Part shown: positions 16,610-26,262 of the stretch, in pieces | Layout: each line of letters begins with the position of its first letter | How positions within the stretch are numbered: position 1 is the first letter of the stretch | Assembly: GCA_036405135.1 (NCBI GenBank) | Contig: DASWYF010000003.1 | Span: forward strand, 1 to 64,000 | DNA length: 64,000 nt | Direction of reading: 5' to 3' | DNA from: Verrucomicrobiia bacterium | Lineage (GTDB): Bacteria > Verrucomicrobiota > Verrucomicrobiia > Limisphaerales > JAEYXS01 | Made by a program: the position numbers and the translations under genes | Notes under the pieces: generated by a model | What the model saw: the letters and a program-made list of their open reading frames with translations, nothing else | What the model was told of the DNA's origin: nothing | Database searches by the model: none

Positions 16610-17968
16610 CTACGCTAAAATGCCCTTCACCACATTACCATGCACATCGGTGAGGCGGTAATCGCGCCCGCCGTGATGATACGTCAGCTTCTCGTGATTG
16701 AAGCCGAGGCAATGCATGATGGTCGCGTGGAAGTCATGCACATGCACGGGATTCTCCACTGGCTTACGGCTGATCTCGTCGCTGGCACCGTAAACGATAC
16801 CGGGTTTGATACCGCCACCGGCCAGCCATGAGGAATAGACGCTAGCCTGATGACTGCGACCATCTGGGCTGTCGGGAGTAGGCGTGCGACCAAATTCAGA
16901 TGTCCAGACAACGAGCGTGTCTTCCAGCAAGCCGCGTGATTTGAGGTCTTTCAAAAGCCCGGCGATAGGACGGTCTACGTTACGGGCGAGGGGTTCATGG
17001 CCTTTCAGATTGCCGTGAGCATCCCAGTTGCCGGAAGAACCGACATCGATCAATTCCACGAAACGCACGCCGCGCTCGATCATCCGGCGGGCCACAAGGC
17101 ATTGCCAAGCGAAGCCCTTCGTGCTGCCGCGCTCCAAGCCGTACAGCTTCAACGTGGCGTCCGTTTCCTTCGACATGTCCAGCACATCGGGCATGGCGGA
17201 TTGCATACCGAACGCGGTTTCAAATGATTTGATACGCGCAGCCAGCATCGGATCCGTGGCGCGAGTACCCTGATGCTTCTGGTTGATCTTCTCCAGCAGG
17301 CTCAGTTCCAGTTCCTGCACGCGCGCGGAAGGAGCACGACGATTCAAATCAGGGATCGGTTCGGCACCAGCCAAGACACGCGTGCCAGCATGAGCGCCGG
17401 GAAGGAAATCCGAACTCCACACCTGACTGCCGGCGTAAGGCAGCTTCGGCGCGAGTACTACGAACGAGGGGAGATTCTGGTTCAGCGTCCCCATGCCATA
17501 GCTCACCCATGAACCCATGCTGGGACGGGCGAAACTCACAGAGCCAGTATGGATGCCGAGTGTGGCTTGCGCGTGATCGTTATGATCGCCATAGAGCGAG
17601 CGGATGAGGCAGATGTCATCCATGTTCTCTCGCACGTAAGGGAAAAGGTCGCTGACTTCCGTGCCACACTTGCCGCCGCGTTTGAAATCCCACAAGGTCG
17701 GCAGATACTTTTTACCGTCAGGACTCAGTTCTTTGATCTTCGGCTTGGGATCGAATGTATCGATCTGCGAGACACCGCCGGTCATGAACAGAAAGATGAC
17801 GCGCTTGGCTTTGCCGGGGAAATGTGTGGTCTTAGGTGAGAGCGGGTTAGTCGTATCATCGCCTGATTGAGCCAGGAGGGATTGCACGATGCCCGGCATA
17901 AGCGCGGAACCGCAGATGAGCGAGCGGAGAGCCGCCCGGCGCGAGATGAATGGCTGCGTGGTTAACAT
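16610..17968 (-). CDS. DUF1501 protein with Tat-type signal
   Basis: The 452-residue product starts with a twin-arginine type signal (SRRAALRSLICG at residues 9-20) and is predicted to be folded before export. The remainder is the DUF1501 family, distantly related to sulfatases and alkaline phosphatases: FLFMTGGVSQIDTFDPKP near the start, VRFVELIDVGSSGNWDAHGN in the middle, and VWTSEFGRTPTPDSPDGRSHQ towards the end. It is abundant in Planctomycetes and Verrucomicrobia, usually next to a PSCyt/DUF1549/DUF1553 gene as here, 3 bp downstream of it. The substrate is unknown; a role in processing sulfated or complex polysaccharides is often proposed but not demonstrated by this sequence. Confidence 0.88.
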   Translation of the reverse strand: MLTTQPFISRRAALRSLICGSALMPGIVQSLLAQSGDDTTNPLSPKTTHFPGKAKRVIFLFMTGGVSQIDTFDPKPKIKELSPDGKKYLPTLWDFKRGGKCGTEVSDLFPYVRENMDDICLIRSLYGDHNDHAQATLGIHTGSVSFARPSMGSWVSYGMGTLNQNLPSFVVLAPKLPYAGSQVWSSDFLPGAHAGTRVLAGAEPIPDLNRRAPSARVQELELSLLEKINQKHQGTRATDPMLAARIKSFETAFGMQSAMPDVLDMSKETDATLKLYGLERGSTKGFAWQCLVARRMIERGVRFVELIDVGSSGNWDAHGNLKGHEPLARNVDRPIAGLLKDLKSRGLLEDTLVVWTSEFGRTPTPDSPDGRSHQASVYSSWLAGGGIKPGIVYGASDEISRKPVENPVHVHDFHATIMHCLGFNHEKLTYHHGGRDYRLTDVHGNVVKGILA

Positions 17969-17971
17969 GGC

Positions 17972-20374
17972 TTAATCGACAAAAATGAATTCGTTGCTGC
18001 TGAACAGGACGCGCACGTAGCTGGCCCAGGCCGCATCCAACATTTTTTCCACCGGCGTGCCGGATTCCTTTAAAGCCAGCGAAATGGCGCCGAGATACTC
18101 TTCACCCGTTTTGATTTCGTCCTTCGTGGCCGGACGTCCGTAAGCGAAGACAAACGCGTTCTGGATGCGGTCGGCATCTTTTTTCGCTGAATTCCAGACA
18201 CGTTGCGCGAATTTGTCCGCCTGTTCATGGATGAGCGGATCGTTCATCTGGAAGAGTGCCTGGATGGGCGTAATACTGAGTGGTCGCGCACCGGTGGAGG
18301 AGTTCGGATCGGCGCCATCCCACGTCTCGAAGAAGGGATGTTTGCGGATGCGTTGCTGCATCATGTAAACGCTGCGCTTCGTGGTGGGATAGGTATCTAC
18401 GAAAGGTGTGTGCTGGGTGTAGCTCCACTTGTTACGCGGCGGGAAAGGATGTTCTCCACCGGGCGTGAGATCCAGTGAATCGCCGAGCACGAGCAAGGTG
18501 TCGCGAATCTCTTCAGCGGAAAGACGGCGGCGATCGAAGCGCCAGAGGTAATCATTGGCAATGTCTTTCGCGGCATCTGCGGCATCGTCTTCACTGCCCA
18601 TCTGATACGTGCTGGAGAGCATGATGAGGCGGTGCATGGCTTTGAGACTCCAGCCGCTTTCGATGAAACGGGTGGTGAGATAATCCAGTAATTCTGGATG
18701 CGTGGGAGCTTTGCCGCGTTTGCCAAAGTCATTGGGTGTCTGCGCCAGGCCTTTGCCGAAATGCCAGTGCCAGATGCGATTCGCCATCACGCGATGGGTG
18801 AGGGGATTGGCCGGATCAATGATCCATTCGGCGAGTTCTTTGCGGCCGCTGCCTTTTTCTTCCTTGGGCAACTTCTGCCCGCCGAGTACTTGCAAGAAAC
18901 CGCGCGGCACCACTGCACCCAAGCGATGTGGCTCGCCCTTGATCATCAGCTTGGTATCGGCAGATTGGCCCTCTTGCACGCCGTAGGCGAGTTCCACCTT
19001 AGGTGGATTGGCTTTCAGATTATCCCGTTCTTTACGAATCTCGTTCATCTTGGTCCGGATGGCGGGCACGTCGTTCTTTTGTGCGTTCGCTCCACGCACC
19101 ATGGCATCCAAGCGGGTCAGTTCCACGTCCAACTCAGTGAGCTTGTTTTCGTAAGTCTTCCATTCGGCTTTTTGAGCGTCCGTACCGAGCGGGATGTAAT
19201 CGCGTGGATTGGGTATGACCTCCACTCCGGGGAAGGTGTAGGTGCTGCTCTTCAAGATGCCGTAGAGCGCGTAATAATCTTCTGCGGTGACGGCATCATA
19301 CTTGTGATCGTGGCAACGGGCGCAACTGAGCGTGAGTCCCATCAAGCCCTTGCCGAGATTGTCGATGCTGTCATCGAGCGTCAGGTAGAACTCATTTGTC
19401 TGCGAAGCGAAACGGCGCGACATGCCGAGATAACCGGTGGCGATGATATTACGCTCATGTTCCTGAGCTGATTTGGCGGGCAGCAGATCGCCCGCGATCT
19501 GTTCGCGCAGGAATTGTTGATACGGCTTGTCTGCGTTGACGGCGTCGATGACCCAGTTGCGATACTTGTAGGCAGGCGGCACCGGGAAATCGGAATTGCA
19601 CCCGGCAGTGTCAGCATAGCGGACTACATCCAGCCAATGACGGCCCCAGCGTTCGCCGTAAGCTGGAGAAGCGAGCAGGCGTTCGATGACGCGCTCGAAA
19701 GCTTTTGAGGATTTATCATTCAGGAAGGCGTCCACTTCTTCCGGCGTAGGAGGCAAACCGGTAAGGTCGAACGTGGCGCGGCGAATGAGTGTGCGTTTAT
19801 CTGCGGACTTCGCTGGGGTGAGACCTTTTTCTTCGAGCTTTGCCAGGATGAAATTATCGATCGGTGACTGCACCCAGCGCGAGTTCTTCACCTTGGGCGG
19901 CGCGGGATTTTTGACGGGTTGATAGGACCAGAACTCGCGTTCTTCCGTGAAATTGAACGGACCGATATGAGCAGCACCGGCGGTGGCAACGCGGGGATCG
20001 GGCGCACCGAGCTTCACCCATTGTTCGAATGCCTTGATCGTAGCATCGGACATCGGCCCCTTCTTCGGCGGCATCTGCGTGGATTCATCATGATAACGGA
20101 TGGCTTTGATGAGCGGGCTGGCATCCGGTTTGCCGGGCAGGATGGCGGGGCCGTTGTCACCGCCTTTAACCCAGCCGTCTTTGGAATCCAGCAACAGACC
20201 GCCCTTGGCTTTGCCGCCTTGGACACTGTGGCATTCGTAGCAATTATCCACCAAGGCCGGGCGGATGCTCTTTTCGAACAGCTCCAAACCATCGATAGGC
20301 GCGGCCGCTTGAGCAGAAACTGTCAATACAGCCCAAGTGCCGAGCATCACTGCATATTTATTTACGAATCGCAT
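17972..20374 (-). CDS. planctomycete cytochrome C / DUF1549 / DUF1553 protein
   Basis: The 800-residue exported protein has a signal peptide (~1-25) and an N-terminal planctomycete cytochrome-c (PSCyt1) domain with C45-Y-E-C48-H49. DUF1549 (PSCyt2) follows, with [23 protein letters not shown]-like residues (here [15 protein letters not shown]) and a second heme-type motif CARCH. A linker leads to C-terminal DUF1553 (PSD1), which contains [20 protein letters not shown]. This is the standard partner of DUF1501 in the PVC superphylum, and the two genes are 3 bp apart and surely co-transcribed. A periplasmic redox function coupled to the DUF1501 protein is likely; the reaction is unknown. Confidence 0.9.
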   Translation of the reverse strand: [800 protein letters not shown]

Positions 20375-20633
20375 GTTACGTCTCTAAAACCTGACGGCCC
20401 GCAAATGGTTGAGATTCAACTTTTTTACGGTGTAACAGGGCGATGATTTTAAGAGAGAGACTGGGCCGGAACGAAATGATTTGTGCGGCTGGCCAGATTT
20501 TTTCTGAATAGCGGCCAAAGCATCGCAGTCAGCAAACTCAGCATCCTTGACATGGAGCGGCAAAAAGCGCGAATGATTGAACAAATCCCGCAGGGCGCAG
20601 CTCCAAGAATTAAGGCATTGAACATTACGGCCT

Positions 20634-21077
20634 ATGAAAATCACTGAAGCACTCCTCGCCGAGCACGTGGTCTTCCACAGCGTATTTGATCACATCGAGC
20701 TGGTGGCACCATGTCTGGAGACACTGGCCGAAGTCAAAGTGCTCGGCGGCATGCTGGCCGCTTTGCTGGAGCATCATGGCGAGGCGGAGGATAAGTTGCT
20801 GATGGAGCCGCTTGAGCATCGCCTGGATCATCTGGGCCATCGAGACTCATTCCATCACGAGCATGAGCTGATCGATGGGTTTCTTATCCAATTGCAGAGC
20901 CAGACCGATGTGGTGGCTGCACGGACTATGCTGCTCAAGACAGTTCAGATTTCCCGGCATCATTTCGATAAGGAAGAACGCCTGGTCTTTCCGATGGCGG
21001 AGCAAAATCTCAGTGACAAAACGCTGAGAGAGCTGGGACAGCAGTGGGAGAGGCAACGGCAGGTGGCGACCGTCTAG
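20634..21077 (+). CDS. hemerythrin-like domain protein
   Basis: The 147-residue helical protein has the histidine and acidic pattern of hemerythrin HHE domains: LLAEHVVFHSVFDHIE, then LLEHHGEAED, then FHHEHELID, then SRHHFDKEERLVFPMAE. These would place a di-iron centre in a four-helix bundle for binding oxygen, nitric oxide or a peroxide. Extra histidines in the RLDHLGHRD loop are notable. It is divergent from the planctomycete-cytochrome gene and converges with the hybrid kinase gene, with 10 bp between stops and no obvious terminator. Confidence 0.85.
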   Translation: MKITEALLAEHVVFHSVFDHIELVAPCLETLAEVKVLGGMLAALLEHHGEAEDKLLMEPLEHRLDHLGHRDSFHHEHELIDGFLIQLQSQTDVVAARTMLLKTVQISRHHFDKEERLVFPMAEQNLSDKTLRELGQQWERQRQVATV

Positions 21078-21087
21078 GTCGTCACCA

Positions 21088-24000
21088 TTATGCCTTGCCT
21101 TCAAGGATTCCCCGCAGCTTCGCCTGCAACTCCTCCCTTTTGAACGGCTTTTGGATGAAGCCCGCGAGGCCTTTTCCGGTGAAGCGGTTGATGGTGTCCT
21201 GCTCGTTGAAGCCGCTCATCATCAGCACTTTTACTTCAGGGTTCAATTTGCGCAACTCGCGGAAGGCCTGCTCCCCATCCATGTTGGGCATGGTGAGATC
21301 CATCAGTACCAGTGTGATGATGCGGCCTTGCTGAATATATTTCTGGACGGCATCACGTCCATCACTGGCGGTGATGACGGAGAAGCCGAATGATTCCAGC
21401 AGACGGGCACTCACCATGCGGACGCTCTGCTCATCATCCACCACCAGGGCCGTGCCGTTGCCTGACCATTCCTCTTTCTGCGGGGCGGGAAATTCCAGCG
21501 GAGCTGCCGGGCCGCTGGCACTTGGCAGCAAAAGCCTGAACGTCGTGCCTCGACCCTCCTCGCTGTAAACCTTGAGCGCCCCTTTGTGCGCACGGACGAT
21601 ACCTTGCACGGCGGCCAATCCCAATCCGCGTCCGGTGAATTTTGTCGTGAAGAACGGGTCGAATATCCGCGTGAGCGTTTCCTTGCTCATGCCGCAACCC
21701 GTATCGCTGATCTCGATGTAAATGTAATTGCCTTCGGGCAAGTCAGGGGCCAGATGTGTGCCGCCGAGGTAGGCGCGATCAGCGCGCATCACCCCGGTGG
21801 CCACCGTGATGCTTCCGCTGTGCTCGCCGATCGCGTCGGAGGCGTTGATGACGAGGTTCATCAAGATCTGGCGCAATTGGGTGGCATCACCTGAGATGGG
21901 TGGCAGGTTGCGCGCGAGACGGAAGTTCAGCGTGACTTTCTTGCTGATGGAGAGTTGCAGCAGGCTGGTGATCTCTTCCACCAGCGCGGTCACATCCATG
22001 TTTTGGACGATGAACCGGCCTTTGCCGGCATAGGCCAGCATCTGGCGGCACAGTTCGGCGGCGCGTTGGGAGGATTTTTCCACCTGATCGAGATGTTCGA
22101 ACAGGATGGGATTTCCTGGAAACTCCAGTTTCGCCAGATTCGCATGCCCCAGGATGCCGGTGAGCAGATTGTTGAAATCGTGGGCGATGCCGCCTGCCAA
22201 TACGCCCAGGCTTTCCAGCTTTTGAGTTTCCTGCAGCTTCTGTTCGAACTTGGCCTGCTCCGCTTCCGCCGCTTTCTCCTTGGTGATATCACGGCTGATG
22301 CCCACAAGGCCGATGATCGCTCCAGCGGAATTCCGCAACGCCACCTTTGAAGTAAGGAAATATCCCTGTGTTCCGTCCGGCAGCTTGCACGGTTCTTCAC
22401 GGTTGATGATTGGGCTGCCGGAATTGATGACGGCCATGTCATCCTGAAAATATAGCTCGGCCACTTCCTGGGAGAAGTAATCAAAGACAGTTTTGCCAAC
22501 GATGTCCCCGGTGGACTGCAGGCGGAGGATTTTCCGGTTGGCTTCATTCGTGGCGAGGAAGCGCCCCGCCTTGTCCTTGACGAAGATCGGGTCGGGCAAG
22601 GTGTCGATCAGCGTGTGCAGCAACTGGCGTTCCTCGATAAAAGCCTGTTCAGCTTGACGCCGTTCGGTGATGTCTATACTCAGGCCGATGACGCCTGCAA
22701 GCTGCCCGGATTCTCCTTTCAGAGGAGCGCCAAAGACTTGCACGGGCAAGCGCGAGCCATCACGGCGCAAGTACTCGATCTCATAGGCTGAAGAGATGCC
22801 TTGCATCCGTTCCTCCAGATGCGCGGGCAGGTTCAGCTTGAATTCTGGAGCGATGAAATCGCGGATGTTCTTGCCTTCCACCGGTTCGTTGAGCGGAAGA
22901 CCGAGCATCTGACGCAGCACGGGATTCAGGTAACGGATCTGCTGACCGTCCGGTTCAAGCTGCCAGACACCCACCGGGGCGTGTTCGACCAGGGAGCGGA
23001 ATCGGGATTCGCTTTCGCGTAGCGCCATCTCGGCGAGCTTGCGCTCACGGTTTTCATGAGAGAGCTGCTCATTGGTCGTCTTCAGCTCGGCTGTCCGTTC
23101 GGACACCTGCTCCTCCACCACTGCGGCGCGACGACTGATGGTCAGGACGAGAAAGGCGACCAGTGCGGTGATGATGGTTCCTCCCATGGTGACGGCCGGT
23201 ACGCGTGAGGGGTCCATGGAAGCGAGCCATTCGGGTGCCGGGCGGAAATAATAGACCAGATCCCTTTCTCCCATCCGGATGGTCTGCATGCTGCTTAATC
23301 CCGCCCGCATCTCCTCTCCATTAACTGGAGGCGCAGGTGTGCCGCGAAGGCGGGAAGAGTGAAAGTAAAGCTGTCGTTGTTCCGGCGGTGCATCCATGTC
23401 TTCGATGAGGATGTCTACTCCGCCTGGCGAAACTTGCCCCAGGATGCCTTCCACCAGATCGCCCAGCCGGAAGACGATTTGCACGTAACCCGCCAAAAGC
23501 CGACGCCGTTCTTCCACGGTTTTCGGGATGATTTGTCCTTGATAAACTGGCGAGATGGAGATGAGGCCCTCCTGGTTGCCCATCTCCTGCACCAGCCGGA
23601 ATTTGCCGGTCAAAACGGTGTCTGCTTCATCCCGTCCTTTTGCCAATGTCGCACGCGAGGGGCCGAAGGCGAGATCGAAACCCAAGGCCGGTTCATTCCC
23701 TTTATACGGAGCAACGTATAGGATGGGGAAGTGGTCATTGGTGGCTGGTGCGGGGATTAGACGCCCTTGATCATCGCGAACCGAGAACATGAAATTGGTA
23801 TGGCCGGCTTCCCGCATCTTCTGCTCGACTGTGGCCCGGTCGTGCTCGGAAACGCGGGGCACCCATTCCAATGCCTGGATGGGGGGATGACGTTTGATGG
23901 CGTTTAGCGCGATCTCGGTGAACTCCGTCTCCTTGAGGTCAGGCTTGAAGACCATAAGGTTACGAAGCGAAAACAGCAGTTCTTCGTAATTCTGCCCGGC

Positions 24001-24195
24001 GGACTCGAACAGGCGGATGCGGCTCTCGACCAGCCTTTGAAAACGCACTTTCCGCTGCTCCTTCTCCGAGCGTTCGATAAAGAAACAGATGGTATAAGTG
24101 ACGAAAGCACCCAGCAGCAAAATGAAGAGCGTGAGGAAAATCTCCCTTTTGGACAGCGTTGGCCTGAGGGCCGGTTTGGCGTTCAGGTGTCTCAC
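21088..24195 (-). CDS. CHASE-PAS-PAS hybrid sensor histidine kinase
   Basis: The 1035-residue membrane kinase has a first helix at ~18-42, a periplasmic CHASE domain (~75-310, with RHPPIQALEWVPRV) and a second helix at ~338-358. A coiled region precedes two PAS domains (~400-515 and ~530-645). A HisKA region with His672 in GIAHDFNNLL, a HATPase domain (DTGCGMSKETLTRIF and TKFTGRGLGLAAVQGI) and a C-terminal receiver with Asp966 in MDLTMPNMDG follow. It should sense an extracellular small ligand, autophosphorylate and pass phosphate to its own receiver. No partner response regulator with an output domain is adjacent. Confidence 0.92.
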   Translation of the reverse strand: MRHLNAKPALRPTLSKREIFLTLFILLLGAFVTYTICFFIERSEKEQRKVRFQRLVESRIRLFESAGQNYEELLFSLRNLMVFKPDLKETEFTEIALNAIKRHPPIQALEWVPRVSEHDRATVEQKMREAGHTNFMFSVRDDQGRLIPAPATNDHFPILYVAPYKGNEPALGFDLAFGPSRATLAKGRDEADTVLTGKFRLVQEMGNQEGLISISPVYQGQIIPKTVEERRRLLAGYVQIVFRLGDLVEGILGQVSPGGVDILIEDMDAPPEQRQLYFHSSRLRGTPAPPVNGEEMRAGLSSMQTIRMGERDLVYYFRPAPEWLASMDPSRVPAVTMGGTIITALVAFLVLTISRRAAVVEEQVSERTAELKTTNEQLSHENRERKLAEMALRESESRFRSLVEHAPVGVWQLEPDGQQIRYLNPVLRQMLGLPLNEPVEGKNIRDFIAPEFKLNLPAHLEERMQGISSAYEIEYLRRDGSRLPVQVFGAPLKGESGQLAGVIGLSIDITERRQAEQAFIEERQLLHTLIDTLPDPIFVKDKAGRFLATNEANRKILRLQSTGDIVGKTVFDYFSQEVAELYFQDDMAVINSGSPIINREEPCKLPDGTQGYFLTSKVALRNSAGAIIGLVGISRDITKEKAAEAEQAKFEQKLQETQKLESLGVLAGGIAHDFNNLLTGILGHANLAKLEFPGNPILFEHLDQVEKSSQRAAELCRQMLAYAGKGRFIVQNMDVTALVEEITSLLQLSISKKVTLNFRLARNLPPISGDATQLRQILMNLVINASDAIGEHSGSITVATGVMRADRAYLGGTHLAPDLPEGNYIYIEISDTGCGMSKETLTRIFDPFFTTKFTGRGLGLAAVQGIVRAHKGALKVYSEEGRGTTFRLLLPSASGPAAPLEFPAPQKEEWSGNGTALVVDDEQSVRMVSARLLESFGFSVITASDGRDAVQKYIQQGRIITLVLMDLTMPNMDGEQAFRELRKLNPEVKVLMMSGFNEQDTINRFTGKGLAGFIQKPFKREELQAKLRGILEGKA

Positions 24196-24353
24196 GCAAT
24201 GGATAGGGTAGGATAAAAAGACAAGCCGGTAAACCCCGCATTAGCACCATTTTTTGTCATAGCAAGGAATCTATTCCGCTTCATCGGCATAGTCAGTAAA
24301 ATGGGGTTTTTCCCGGCTTGTTACCGGGCCGGGCGTTTTGTAGTCTACTGCTC

Positions 24354-24758
24354 ATGCCAGATGTTTTGAAATTTGTCCATAACGGGGCCGCCAAGATCAC
24401 ACCTCAGATATTGGCGGGTGTACATCACAAGTTGCCATTGTTGAAAGTGGAGTTTGCCCAGATCAATGCACCCAAGTTCCCGCATCTGGTGGATCAGCTT
24501 GAGTTTCTGGCGGATGTGGTGGAAGATTATGCCGAGAATGCGGATAAGGAACTGCCCTACTTTGCCATCGCCAGCGCGGTTTTCGCCCTCGTATATGCCC
24601 ACCGCCAGTTTGATCTGATCCCGGATGATGTGCCGGAGTTTGGTCATGCGGATGATTCCAGCGTGGTTCGGGCCGTGTTGATGGAGTACGAACGCCCGTT
24701 TGCCGCCTATGCCGCACGGCACGGGATGAAATGGTCCAAAATCACGGTGAATCCCTGA
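24354..24758 (+). CDS. DUF1232 (YkvA-like) protein
   Basis: The 134-residue protein ends in a DUF1232 region (~58-110) with the signature HRQFDLIPDDVPEFGHADDSSVV, in which the DLIPD and DD elements are typical. The family is usually membrane-associated and of unknown function; here the hydrophobic stretch is YFAIASAVFALVYA. The ATG at 24354 was preferred over an in-frame start 36 bases earlier. It is followed within 20 bp by a strong terminator. Confidence 0.75.
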   Translation: MPDVLKFVHNGAAKITPQILAGVHHKLPLLKVEFAQINAPKFPHLVDQLEFLADVVEDYAENADKELPYFAIASAVFALVYAHRQFDLIPDDVPEFGHADDSSVVRAVLMEYERPFAAYAARHGMKWSKITVNP

Positions 24759-24777
24759 GGTGAACATTCTTCCAAGC

Positions 24778-24820
24778 AAAACCCGCAAGGCGCGGAACGC
24801 CTTGCGGGTTTTACATTTTT
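24778..24820. terminator. bidirectional rho-independent terminator
   Basis: A 15-bp perfect stem (24778-24792 with 24798-24812, core CCCGCAAGGCG/CGCCTTGCGGG) has a 5-base loop, with A's before and TTTT plus ATTTTT after. It lies between the ends of the DUF1232 gene and the convergent DUF7352 gene and should serve both. Confidence 0.92.
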
Positions 24821-24836
24821 ATTTGCGTGGGACGGT

Positions 24837-25115
24837 TCAGTTGCCGGTGTATTCGAAGACGTGCAGGACAAGTTCGCCACCGCCGAATTGCACGCTGTTG
24901 ATGTAGAGGAGTGCATCACTGTTCAAGGTGATCTCCTGGCCGGTCTTGAGCACGGCGATGCGGCGCATCTCCTTTTCCTGCACTTCGGTGTCCACGATGG
25001 CCCAGATCCACACATTCACATCGATGGGCTGGGCCGTCAGTATCTGCGCGCCCACAGGCATTTCGACTTCCTGCGTTTCCTGGCGTTTCACCTTGTACTT
25101 GTAGATCGTTTTCAT
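24837..25115 (-). CDS. small DUF7352-like protein
   Basis: The 92-residue product begins MKTIYKYKVKRQETQEVEMP and continues GAQILTAQPIDVNVWIWAIVD, ending in GGELVLHVFEYTG. That pattern matches a small beta-rich family (DUF7352) seen in many bacteria and some phages, with no known function. No signal peptide or catalytic motif is visible. It is transcribed alone towards the shared terminator. Confidence 0.65.
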   Translation of the reverse strand: MKTIYKYKVKRQETQEVEMPVGAQILTAQPIDVNVWIWAIVDTEVQEKEMRRIAVLKTGQEITLNSDALLYINSVQFGGGELVLHVFEYTGN

Positions 25116-25455
25116 GCTTCAAAAAAGCTCCGGGAAATCCTGATGATACAGGATGATCAACGGGTATTCACCGCAAAACGACCGGGGAAAACTCTTTGAC
25201 TGTCAGTATACTTACCAGTCTTCTGCGCCATGTAAAGCCGCCAACCGGACCTGACCCGCCATGGACATTTGGTCTGGTCCGCCGCGTTGAGCGGGGAAGG
25301 GGGAGCGGAAGCGAGGCAAAATTGAGCGGGAAAAATACTTGTTCGTATCGGCGGTGCTACCTAGGCTTCGCGCAGATGGCCCGAGCGACCGGTTCGCCCA
25401 GAAGTGTCAACCACCGGTGGGCGGGCTGTGCCTTGCCAGGCCCAAGACATAAAGA
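25116..25455. other. 340-bp intergenic region, no gene recognised
   Basis: This stretch separates two divergent genes. A frame open across part of it gives an Arg/Gly/Pro-rich product without family resemblance, so I do not call it. It should contain promoters for both neighbours. I compared it by eye with common riboswitch cores (cobalamin, TPP, glycine, c-di-GMP) and saw none. Confidence 0.5.
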
Positions 25456-26262
25456 ATGCAGGAACAGGCGGTCAATGTAGGTGCAAGTGAAACGGCACCC
25501 ATATCCCCGCTGGTGCGTCCTTATCTGGCGCCCGGCGAGATGTGGCGGCGTCCGCTACCTTATTTGGCCAAGGACCACCTCACCCGTTTCCTGACCCGGC
25601 TGGCCTTGCAGCTTTATCGCAGGCATTTTCTGGAGGTGCGTGGTGCGGAGCGTCTTAAAGCGGGCAACGATCCTTACATCGTGGTGCTGAATCACAGCCA
25701 GCGTTCTGAGGCCATCCTGATACCGGGTCTTCTGTTCTTTTTGCGCGACGGCAAGCGCGTCCATTTCATGGCTGATTGGAATTTTTGCCTTTTTCCGCCA
25801 GTGGCCATATTATATCGCTGTGCACAGGTGATCACGCTGGTGCGGAAACCGGCCAAGCCCAAGTTCCTGAATATTTTCAAGCCGCTGTTCGTAGATAAAT
25901 TGCCCGCCTTCGAGCGGGCCAGGCAACGGCTTGCTGAAGGTGCCCCGGTAGGCATTTTCCCTGAGGGCACGGTGAACCGGAATCCCAAGGAACTGTTGAA
26001 GGGATTTTACGGGGCGGCGCAACTCTCCTTGGAGACGGGTGTGCCGTTGCTGCCGGTGGGTGTGCGGTTTCCAACGAATCCGGAAGGGCAGCCCATCCAG
26101 GAATCGTCACCGCAAGTGATTGAGATCGGGGAACCGCTGGTGCCGGAAAAGAAGATCGCCGAGCCGACCCCGGAAGAGGTCAGGGCATGGCACGCGCGCA
26201 TGATGGAAGAAATCTCCCGGCTGTCCGGGAAAACATGGAAGTCGAATAGCAAACGCAAATGA
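25456..26262 (+). CDS. PlsC-family lysophospholipid acyltransferase
   Basis: The 268-residue protein is a PlsC-type (1-acyl-glycerol-3-phosphate O-acyltransferase) enzyme. Motif I is NH80SQRSE85, in which the usual HX4D aspartate is replaced by glutamate. Motif III, FPEGT (168-172), is intact, as is the later PLLPVGVRFP. It should transfer an acyl chain to a lyso-lipid hydroxyl at the inner membrane. Its stop overlaps the next gene in an ATGA junction, implying coupled translation with a GNAT acyltransferase. That arrangement resembles OlsA-OlsB pairs, which make ornithine lipids; the link is inference. Confidence 0.85.
   Translation: MQEQAVNVGASETAPISPLVRPYLAPGEMWRRPLPYLAKDHLTRFLTRLALQLYRRHFLEVRGAERLKAGNDPYIVVLNHSQRSEAILIPGLLFFLRDGKRVHFMADWNFCLFPPVAILYRCAQVITLVRKPAKPKFLNIFKPLFVDKLPAFERARQRLAEGAPVGIFPEGTVNRNPKELLKGFYGAAQLSLETGVPLLPVGVRFPTNPEGQPIQESSPQVIEIGEPLVPEKKIAEPTPEEVRAWHARMMEEISRLSGKTWKSNSKRK

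Noticed and set aside
25116-25455. Riboswitch or structured leader RNA
   Set aside because: No conserved core of a known class was recognised and the hairpins visible are short.
25196-25480. 94-codon plus-strand open frame before the PlsC gene
   Set aside because: It overlaps the PlsC start, is rich in Arg/Gly/Pro, and lacks any known motif.
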